This document shows, one piece after another, positions 7,910 to 13,692 of a stretch of DNA of 19,026 nucleotides. How positions within the stretch are numbered: position 1 is the first letter of the stretch; every line of letters begins with the position of its first letter. This DNA comes from Clostridium sp. UBA6640. Its GTDB lineage: Bacteria > Bacillota > Clostridia > Clostridiales > Clostridiaceae. The notes beneath the pieces were generated by a model. The model made no database searches, was not told the origin of the DNA, and saw nothing but the letters and a program-made list of their open reading frames with translations. Position numbers and translations under genes: made by a program. The DNA is taken from NCBI RefSeq assembly GCF_002455975.1, contig NZ_DKLM01000163.1:1-19026 (forward strand), read 5' to 3'.

Positions 7910-7947
7910 AGCCACCTCCCGTATTTAAAATCAACTAAGTCGAAATA

Positions 7948-7994
7948 ACACTATATATAGTTCTATAATATTTCATATGCACTATATGTGGTAT
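7948..7994 (-). promoter_or_regulatory. Tandem NrdR boxes upstream of nrdJ
   Basis: Two 16-bp sites, ACACTATATATAGTTC (7948-7963) and GCACTATATGTGGTAT (7979-7994), fit the NrdR-box consensus (acaCwAtATaTwGtgt). They are separated by a 15-bp linker, which puts them 31 bp or three helical turns apart, the arrangement known for NrdR-controlled ribonucleotide reductase genes. The promoter-distal edge of the second box touches the -10 element, so bound NrdR would block transcription start. The nrdR gene itself is not in this window. Confidence 0.85.
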
Positions 7995-8021
7995 TATATA
8001 CCAAGATTATAATTTAATCAA
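7993..8021 (-). promoter_or_regulatory. Promoter of nrdJ
   Basis: On the minus strand, TTGATT (8016-8021) and TATAAT (7993-7998) are separated by 17 bp, a near-consensus sigma-A promoter. Transcription would start near 7986, inside the distal NrdR box, giving a leader of about 107 nt. I see no cobalamin riboswitch in that leader. Confidence 0.75.
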
Positions 8022-8063
8022 TAAGAATTATTATATAAAAATAAGAAAAAATAATCAAAAACT

Positions 8064-8096
8064 TCTGAAAATAGCTTTATAGCTTTATTTTTCAGA
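8064..8096 (-). terminator. Terminator-like hairpin upstream of the nrdJ promoter
   Basis: TCTGAAAA and TTTTCAGA arms with an inner AGCT/AGCT pair and small bulges. On the minus strand it is followed by AGTTTTTGATTATTTTTT, the form of an intrinsic terminator. No minus-strand gene lies to its right, so it may block stray transcripts from the repeat cluster or be incidental. Confidence 0.4.
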
Positions 8097-8137
8097 GACT
8101 AGCTTTTTTATATAATATTCACTAAAATAATATATAG

Positions 8138-8454
8138 GGCATCTTCAAAAAAATACTAGACCAGTATATTAGCCTATTTTCCATCATACTGCGTTGTCAG
8201 AACCCGCCCATAGCTCCACTATGAGCAGAATCTAACGCCTTGTCTGATATGAGGCATATTCAAAAAATAACTAGTTAGTATACTCATCTATTTTGCATCA
8301 TACTGCGTCGTCAGAACTCCATGATAGCTAAACTATCATGAAAACCTGTCTCCTTTTCTGATGCAAAATATATTTCGAATCTTTAACTAGCTATTTTCTT
8401 TCATATGCCTAAAATATACTAACATCTTTGATCTATTATTTTCTTTCAGATGCC
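8138..8454 (+). mobile_element. MITE-like element, split by a second copy
   Basis: Non-coding element whose ends are inverted repeats (GGCATCTTCAAAAAAATA at the left; ATTTTCTTTCAGATGCC at the right). Its own sequence is 8138-8252 plus 8410-8454, about 160 bp, interrupted by a related 157-bp copy at 8253-8409. The two halves rejoin in good alignment with the inner copy around TCTGAT...AAAATATA. The shared core includes CATCATACTGCGTTGTCAGA and a small palindrome (CATAG...CTATG). No transposase is present. It occupies the gap between nrdJ and the carbonic anhydrase gene. Confidence 0.65.
8253..8409 (+). mobile_element. Inner, nested copy of the same MITE-like element
   Basis: A 157-bp unit with terminal inverted repeats (GGCATATTCAAAAAATAACT; AACTAGCTATTTTCTTTCATATGCC-type right end). 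It shares CATCATACTGCGTCGTCAGA with the outer copy and carries its own central palindrome (CATGATAG...CTATCATG). It lies inside the outer copy, so it is the younger insertion or arose by tandem recombination. A clear target-site duplication is not visible. Confidence 0.65.
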
Positions 8455-8457
8455 TAA

Positions 8458-8510
8458 GCAATATGAAAAAATAATTATTAGAATATACTAGAATTATTTT
8501 TTGAAAGATG
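8458..8510 (+). repeat. Miniature remnant of the same element
   Basis: About 53 bp made of a left-end-like segment (GCAATATGAAAAAATAATTA) joined almost directly to a right-end-like segment (GAATTATTTTTTGAAAGATG). It looks like a third copy from which nearly everything between the terminal repeats has been lost. It forms an imperfect hairpin and lies about 40 bp before the carbonic anhydrase start codon. Confidence 0.45.
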
Positions 8511-8550
8511 TGTAATATTAAATTTAGAGAAAATATAAGGAGATAGAACT

Positions 8551-9057
8551 ATGATTAAATCATTTAAGGGAGTAAATCCTAATATACATGAAAGTTGCTT
8601 TATAGCAGAAAATGCAGCTATTATAGGAAATGTAGAGGTAGCAGAAAATTCAAATATATGGTATGGTACAGTTTTAAGAGGAGATATGGACTGTTTAAAA
8701 GTAGGAAAAAATACAAATATACAAGATAATAGCACTGTACATAATGATCATAATACACCAACAAAGATAGGGGATAATGTTACTATAGGTCATAATAGTA
8801 TTATTCATGGATGTACTATTGGGAATAATGTTTTAATAGGAATGGGCTCTATTATACTTAATAATTCTGAGATAGGAGAAAATACTATTATAGGAGCAGG
8901 AAGTTTAGTAACTCAAGGTAAAAAAATACCATCAGGAGTACTATGCATAGGATCTCCAGCAAGAGTTGTAAGAGAGTTAACAGAAGAAGAAATTGAACAT
9001 ATAAAAAAATCTGCAGAAGGATATGTTCAAATGGGAATGGAACACAAACAAGGATAG
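8551..9057 (+). CDS. Gamma-class carbonic anhydrase family protein
   Basis: A 168-residue left-handed beta-helix protein of hexapeptide repeats (I/V-G-x-N-x pattern through residues about 15-125), cytoplasmic and expected to be a trimer. The three zinc ligands are present as H64 (STVHNDH), H81 and H86 (GHNSIIHGC), along with R43 and D45 (LRGDMD) and Q58 (NIQDNS), matching the active-site set of the gamma carbonic anhydrases. CO2 hydration is therefore plausible, although many relatives (YrdA/PaaY type) have no proven activity. A short alpha-helix (EEEIEHIKKSAEGYVQM) packs at the C-terminus as usual. The ATG follows AAGGAGATAGAACT. It stands alone between two repeat regions, with no terminator other than palindromes in the element that follows. 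Confidence 0.93.
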   Translation: MIKSFKGVNPNIHESCFIAENAAIIGNVEVAENSNIWYGTVLRGDMDCLKVGKNTNIQDNSTVHNDHNTPTKIGDNVTIGHNSIIHGCTIGNNVLIGMGSIILNNSEIGENTIIGAGSLVTQGKKIPSGVLCIGSPARVVRELTEEEIEHIKKSAEGYVQMGMEHKQG

Positions 9058-9060
9058 TAA

Positions 9061-9286
9061 TTCACAATGCACATTTCACAATTCACAATTGTGGATAATT
9101 CTCAGCAGAGCATGAGAATTTTTCAAATTGAAATAATGAGAAATGCTTTTAATTTTAATAATATATAATCTTTAGTTATAATAGCTTACTAAAATTTTAA
9201 TTGAAGATTAGAATAAATTATTAATTTCTTAGCATTAGCTAAGAAATGTCCAAAATTGTGAATTGTGCATTGTGAACTGTGAATTG
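9061..9286 (+). repeat. MITE-like element with heptad-type terminal inverted repeats
   Basis: A non-coding element of about 226 bp. The left end (repeats of the form CACAATTCACAATTGTGG) is the inverted complement of the right end (AATTGTGAATTGTGCATTG...), with an ATTGTGA-like 7-base periodicity. Just inside are hairpins AATTCTCA/TGAGAATT (9097-9120) and ATTTCTTAGC/GCTAAGAAAT (9224-9247). The middle is AT-rich filler without an ORF. It fills nearly the whole gap between the carbonic anhydrase stop and the msrC ribosome binding site. Confidence 0.65.
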
Positions 9287-9304
9287 AAAAGTGGGAGTAT
9301 TATA

Positions 9305-9811
9305 ATGATAAAGCTAGATGGTATAAATAAAATGACAAATGAGCAGAAATATAGATATATGCTAACTCTTTTAGAAGGCCAATTAAGTAGTGAAAGTGAT
9401 GTCTTAGCGAATCTTTCAAATGCATCTGCAATTATTTATGCTCTTATAGATAAAATTAATTGGAGTGGATTTTATTTTACTAGAGGAGATGAGTTAGTTT
9501 TAGGACCTTTTCAAGGTAGGCCTGCTTGTAATAGAATAGCTTTTGGGAAAGGTGTTTGTGGAGCAGCAGCAGAAAATAAAGAAATAAAAAGAATTGAAAA
9601 TGTACATAACTTTCCAGGACATATAGCTTGCGACTCTGCTTCTAATTCAGAAATTGTAATACCTATAATTAAAGATGAGGTAGTTTATGGTGTTCTTGAT
9701 ATAGATAGTCCAATATTTAATAGATTTACTGAATTAGAAGAAAAGTACTTAGCTAAGTTTGTAGATAAACTAAACGAATATGTAAATTGGGAAAAATTTT
9801 TAAAGAATTAG
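9305..9811 (+). CDS. msrC: Free methionine-(R)-sulfoxide reductase (GAF domain)
   Basis: A 168-residue single GAF-domain enzyme (fRMsr, YebR/MsrC type) that reduces free L-methionine-(R)-sulfoxide, using thioredoxin-type electron donors, in the cytoplasm. The diagnostic signature is intact: GPFQGRPAC (C75), GKGVCGAA (C85) and FPGHIACDSASNSEIV (C109). The 10- and 24-residue spacings equal those of Cys84, Cys94 and Cys118 of the E. coli enzyme. Start: the ATG at 9305 has GGGAG at 9293-9297; an in-frame TTG at 9263 lies inside the repeat element and is rejected. It is separated by 10 bases from cvfB, with which it forms an operon. The promoter probably lies within or before the repeat element. 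Confidence 0.95.
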   Translation: MIKLDGINKMTNEQKYRYMLTLLEGQLSSESDVLANLSNASAIIYALIDKINWSGFYFTRGDELVLGPFQGRPACNRIAFGKGVCGAAAENKEIKRIENVHNFPGHIACDSASNSEIVIPIIKDEVVYGVLDIDSPIFNRFTELEEKYLAKFVDKLNEYVNWEKFLKN

Positions 9812-9821
9812 GAGATTATAC

Positions 9822-10661
9822 ATGATAAAAATTGGAGAAATAAATAAACTAAAAGTTGTAAGGGTAGCGGAAATTGGATATTATTTAGATGGAAAAACTG
9901 GTAATACTTCTGATGATATTTTATTACCAACAAAGAGTGCACTAGGCAATGAACTTCAGGTTGAAGATGAAGTAGAAGCTTTTATATATAGAGATTCTAA
10001 AGATAGAATCATTGCCACTATGAAAAGCCCTTTAGCACAAATAGGAGAAATTGCTTATTTAGAGGTAGTAGATAATAGCAAAGTAGGTGCTTTTATAAGC
10101 ATAGGACTTGAAAGGGATGTACTAGTACCTTTTAAGGAAATCAAATATGAGTTAGAAGTAGGAAAAAAATACTTATTTTATCTATACTTAGATAAAACTA
10201 ATCGTTTAGCAGCTACCACTAACATAGATAAATATCTTCATGATACAAATAGCTACAATATAGGAGAAGAGGTTGAGGGCACTATATATGGATTCCAAAC
10301 TAATGAAACAGCTATGATAGCTTTAGAAAACATTTATAGGGGAGTAATACTTAAAAACGAGTACTATAATGACCTTAAAGCAGGAGAAACCATTAAGGTT
10401 AGGGTGAAAAGATATTATGAAGAAGGTCAAGTTGGTGTAACCTCAAGAAAAAGCAGGCTAGTAGAAAAAGAAGATTTAGAAACTGTTATATTAGATTATT
10501 TAAAGAAAAATGACGGATCAATGAAATTAAATGATAAATCATCACCAGAGGATATAAAAAACATTTTTAATACAAGCAAAAATGCTTTTAAAAGAGCTTT
10601 AGGTGGACTTATGAAAAGAAATCTAATAATGCAAGATGAAAATGGAACAAAACTAATATAA
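9822..10661 (+). CDS. cvfB: CvfB-family S1 RNA-binding protein
   Basis: A 279-residue cytoplasmic RNA-binding protein of the CvfB/YitL family, of standard length. Three S1-like OB-fold segments (about 1-66, 70-135 and 147-212) are followed by a C-terminal winged-helix domain (about 217-279; FNTSKNAFKRALGGLMKRN). Family landmarks include LDGKTGNTSDDILLPTK near the N-terminus and KVGAFISIGLERDVLVPF in the second S1 segment. The family was named for a Staphylococcus aureus virulence regulator; a role in RNA binding and gene regulation is expected, targets unknown. The start follows TAGGAGATTATAC. It is co-transcribed with msrC and ends in a very strong terminator. Confidence 0.93.
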   Translation: MIKIGEINKLKVVRVAEIGYYLDGKTGNTSDDILLPTKSALGNELQVEDEVEAFIYRDSKDRIIATMKSPLAQIGEIAYLEVVDNSKVGAFISIGLERDVLVPFKEIKYELEVGKKYLFYLYLDKTNRLAATTNIDKYLHDTNSYNIGEEVEGTIYGFQTNETAMIALENIYRGVILKNEYYNDLKAGETIKVRVKRYYEEGQVGVTSRKSRLVEKEDLETVILDYLKKNDGSMKLNDKSSPEDIKNIFNTSKNAFKRALGGLMKRNLIMQDENGTKLI

Positions 10662-10666
10662 ATAAG

Positions 10667-10698
10667 AAAAATCATCATGGCATCATGATGATTTTTGC
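10667..10698 (+). terminator. Terminator of the msrC-cvfB operon
   Basis: A perfect 13-bp stem (AAAAATCATCATG with CATGATGATTTTT) with a GCAT loop starts 5 bases after the cvfB stop codon. It has A- and T-runs at both sides, so it can act in both directions. Confidence 0.92.
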
Positions 10699-10859
10699 TT
10701 TCTTCAATTTTATGAAAAATATTTATAAAGGGTGTAAAAGAGGAATTAAAAATAATTTATTGAACTATATATAATTAAGTTTTAGGAGAAACCTTTAAAT
10801 CTAAAGGAATTTAATCTATTAAGTTATTTCTTTCTAGTAATAGTAATTGAGGTGAGCAA

Positions 10860-12650
10860 ATGAATAACAAAAAATTAGCAATAAATTTATTTAAAGTTTT
10901 TAGCTTAATGTTAATATTTATAATTTCAACCTCCATAGCCGTTTATGCCAGTGACAAAGAGGTTAAAATTAATGAACTTCATTCCACAGTTAATATTTTA
11001 AAGGATGGGTCATTAAAGGTTGAAGAAATATTGGCTATGGATTTTAAGGGGAATTTTAATGGAGCTTTTAAAGATATTTCTATAAAGGGGACAAATGGAA
11101 TTAAAGATTTAAGAGTTTTTCTTATAGAAGATGGTGTAGAAAAAGAATTTAAATATAGTGAAAAAGCTAAAAATGGAGATAGTTTTCTTTATGAAATAGA
11201 AGAGGAAAATAAAGATTTATTTAGAATTAAATTACATATTCCATCGAAAAATATAAAGAGAAAAATTAAGCTTAGTTATACATTGGCTGATGTAACCACG
11301 TTATATAACGATGTTGGAGAGCTATATTATAATTTTTGGGATAAAGGATATAAAAGTGAGATAGATAGTTTTAGTGGAGTAATAGTACTTCCTAAAGAGG
11401 TATCAAAGAATAATATTAATGCATTTTTTGATACAGGAAAGGGATTTCCTGAAGCTAAAATTGAAAACAATAAAATAATATTTGAAGCGGTAAATATTAA
11501 AGAAAATATGTATCTCACTGGAAGAGTTGTATTTCCAAAAGAGCTGTTAATAAGTTCTGCTAAAACTAAGAATAAAGATGGATTCACGGAAATAATACAA
11601 AAAGAAGAAAATAAAAGAATGAGCTATGAAAAGAAATTAGAAACCAATAAAAAAATTAAAAAGATTATTGATTTTCTAGTTTATATATTTTTAATTGCAG
11701 GATTACTTCTTATTGGTTTTTATAAGAAAATTACAAAAAGGGCTATAAAAAATGAAATTTTTAATGAGTTTCCAGAAAAATGTAGTCCTGCTATACTGTC
11801 AAGATTCTATAACGGAAAAGTTACAACTACAGAGTTTATAACTACCCTATTAGATTTGAATAGAAGAGGGTTTATAGAGTTGGAGAACAATACAGTAGGA
11901 AAAGACGAGGATTATAAAATAATAGTCTTAGATAGGCCATATGAGAAGCTTCTAGCTCATGAACAGTACCTAATAGATTTGTTGATAGATATGAGTAATT
12001 ACAATAATGAAATAACCATGAAAGAGATGGAGGCAATTGCTAAGGGTAAAGAAAAAGGGATTGATTTTATAGCAAGTTACCGCAAATGGATAAAAAAGGT
12101 AGATGACTTAGTAGAAGATAATAATTATTTTGATGGAAAGAATAGAGCCTCTGGAGCCTTATATATAATTTTATCTATTATAGCTATTATTATGTCAATC
12201 CTATCATTAACTAATGGAAATATTATGGCCATATTATCACTTATAATCAGCATAATTACATTTATTTTAGGAATAGCTTTAACAATGAGATTAAGTGATT
12301 ATGGATATAGTCAAAAAATGAAATGGAAAAAAGTAAAAGCAAACTTTGAAGGTAGAGACTTAGCCTCTATGGCCATGATGTATCCTTTAGATGAATATCT
12401 ACCTTATATGATAACTTTAAATGTTAGCAGAAAAAGACTTGAAGATTTTAGAAAATTTGCATTGACTTCATCAATATATGCTACTAATATATGGCTTATA
12501 AATTATTTTCACTTTGATAATTTTACAACTACAAATTCATTTATATACTATGGATTTCTAGATACCTTTTCCAGTACAGTAGATTATGACGGAGGTAGTT
12601 CAACTGGAGGCGGCGGTGGCTGTAGTGGTGGCGGAGCAGGCGGATTTTAA
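10860..12650 (+). CDS. DUF2207-domain membrane protein with Gly-rich tail
   Basis: A 596-residue membrane protein of the DUF2207 family. A signal sequence (about 1-30, ending SIAVYAS) is followed by an extracytoplasmic beta-rich DUF2207 domain (about 32-228; starts with HSTVNILKDGSLKVEEIL). Next come a transmembrane segment (about 268-287), a cytoplasmic domain (about 290-430) with HEQYLIDLLIDMSN, two transmembrane segments (about 432-450 and 454-476) and a cytoplasmic C-terminal part ending in GGSSTGGGGGCSGGGAGGF. Such glycine-rich tails are common in the family. Its function is not established; an envelope role is likely. The start follows TTGAGGTGAGCAA. It has no operon partner, and the 167 bases after it contain only an inverted repeat. 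Confidence 0.92.
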   Translation: MNNKKLAINLFKVFSLMLIFIISTSIAVYASDKEVKINELHSTVNILKDGSLKVEEILAMDFKGNFNGAFKDISIKGTNGIKDLRVFLIEDGVEKEFKYSEKAKNGDSFLYEIEEENKDLFRIKLHIPSKNIKRKIKLSYTLADVTTLYNDVGELYYNFWDKGYKSEIDSFSGVIVLPKEVSKNNINAFFDTGKGFPEAKIENNKIIFEAVNIKENMYLTGRVVFPKELLISSAKTKNKDGFTEIIQKEENKRMSYEKKLETNKKIKKIIDFLVYIFLIAGLLLIGFYKKITKRAIKNEIFNEFPEKCSPAILSRFYNGKVTTTEFITTLLDLNRRGFIELENNTVGKDEDYKIIVLDRPYEKLLAHEQYLIDLLIDMSNYNNEITMKEMEAIAKGKEKGIDFIASYRKWIKKVDDLVEDNNYFDGKNRASGALYIILSIIAIIMSILSLTNGNIMAILSLIISIITFILGIALTMRLSDYGYSQKMKWKKVKANFEGRDLASMAMMYPLDEYLPYMITLNVSRKRLEDFRKFALTSSIYATNIWLINYFHFDNFTTTNSFIYYGFLDTFSSTVDYDGGSSTGGGGGCSGGGAGGF

Positions 12651-12724
12651 TAATGAAAAATTAAAAATAAGATAAAGATTAATTTTACTAACAGATTTTT
12701 AGATATAATTTTTATAAGAAGCAA

Positions 12725-12762
12725 TATCTATATTATAAGAATTAATCGTTATAATATAGATA
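12725..12762. repeat. 14-bp inverted repeat before the MBL-fold gene
   Basis: TATCTATATTATAA (12725-12738) and TTATAATATAGATA (12749-12762) are perfect inverted arms around 10 bases. There is no T-tract, so it is not an obvious terminator. It may be an operator for the gene at 12818 or a small element; a TATAAT lies inside the right arm. Confidence 0.5.
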
Positions 12763-12817
12763 ACTAAAATATAATATATTAAATTGTAAAGAATTTTAAT
12801 ATAAAAAGGAGTATGAT

Positions 12818-13642
12818 ATGGAGGTTACAGCATTATTAGAAAACAAGGCACTATCTTCGCAATATGACAGTAAACATGGATTATGTATACATGTAAAGAC
12901 TGAAAAGCATAATATACTATTTGATGTTGGGCCTAATAATTTATTTATAAAAAATGCCATGAAATTAAATATAGATATTTCAGAAGTAGATGTTGTTGTA
13001 ATATCGCATGGACACAAAGATCATGGTGGAGGACTAAAAGAATTTTTAAAAGTAAACAATAAAGCAAAAATTTATATTCATAAAAATGCTTTTGATAAGT
13101 ACTATAGTAATGTTTTAGGATTGTTTAAATATTATATAGGTTTAGATAGAACTTTAAGAGAAAGTGATAGAATTATTTTAGTTGACGATTTTTATAAAAT
13201 AGATGATGAACTTATTATTTTTAGCAAAATAAGCTCAAATAAAATGTTGCCAACATCAAATAAAAATTTATATGTAAAAGAAGGGAATTTGTTTGTTCAT
13301 GATAAATTTAATCATGAGCAAAACCTTATAATTATATCTGATAATAAGAGTTATCTCTTTGCAGGCTGTGCTCATCGTGGAATAGTTAATATATTAGAAC
13401 AGGCTGAAGATATTGTAGAGAAAAGCATAGATTTTGTTATTGGAGGGTTTCATTTGTTTAATCCTATATCCAGTAAATATGTAAATGTAGAATTAATAAA
13501 TGACATTGGAAAATATTTAAATGAAAAAGAATCAATATATTATACCTGTCATTGTACTGGGGAAAAAGCATATGAACAACTAAAAGGAATTCTGCACGAT
13601 CAGATTAATTATTTGTGCTCTGGTCAGGTGATCTCCATATAA
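12818..13642 (+). CDS. Metallo-beta-lactamase-fold hydrolase
   Basis: A 274-residue cytoplasmic MBL-fold protein. The metal-binding motif is complete: H64-G-H66-K-D68-H69 (VISHGHKDHGGGL), H186 (GCAHRGIVNI) and H212 (GGFHLF). The start (VTALLENKAL) and the end (HCTGEKAYEQL, LCSGQVI) match the subfamily often annotated as 7,8-dihydropterin-6-methyl-4-(beta-D-ribofuranosyl)-aminobenzene-5'-phosphate synthase-like, found in methanogens and many anaerobes; that reaction is not assured here. No signal peptide is present. The ATG follows AAAAGGAGTATGAT. It is convergent with the Ca2+ ATPase gene and shares one terminator with it. Confidence 0.92.
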   Translation: MEVTALLENKALSSQYDSKHGLCIHVKTEKHNILFDVGPNNLFIKNAMKLNIDISEVDVVVISHGHKDHGGGLKEFLKVNNKAKIYIHKNAFDKYYSNVLGLFKYYIGLDRTLRESDRIILVDDFYKIDDELIIFSKISSNKMLPTSNKNLYVKEGNLFVHDKFNHEQNLIIISDNKSYLFAGCAHRGIVNILEQAEDIVEKSIDFVIGGFHLFNPISSKYVNVELINDIGKYLNEKESIYYTCHCTGEKAYEQLKGILHDQINYLCSGQVISI

Positions 13643-13649
13643 ACTAATA

Positions 13650-13692
13650 AATAATTAAGAGGAAGCTAAATTTAAGCTTCCTCTTAATTATT
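13650..13692. terminator. Bidirectional terminator between convergent genes
   Basis: A perfect 18-bp stem (13650-13667 with 13675-13692) and a 7-nt loop (AGGAAGCT...AGCTTCCT core). It serves the MBL-fold gene on plus and the ATPase gene on minus. The ATPase TAA stop (13688-13690) lies within the stem, so the last translating ribosome would cover one arm. Confidence 0.85.

Noticed and set aside
7879..7992. Cobalamin riboswitch in the nrdJ leader
   Set aside because: The leader is only about 107 nt and lacks the conserved B12-box and core; NrdR boxes explain the control better.
8138..8510. CRISPR-like repeat array
   Set aside because: The units are about 160 bp, nested and bounded by inverted repeats; there are no regularly spaced short direct repeats or unique spacers.
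9263..9304. In-frame TTG start adding 14 residues to msrC
   Set aside because: The extension is encoded by the repeat element's right end, whereas ATG 9305 has its own GGGAG site at 7-base spacing and gives the normal family length.
12592..12650. Glycine-rich tail of the DUF2207 protein as a novel feature
   Set aside because: Such tails are common at the C-terminus of this family, so it is noted but not unusual.
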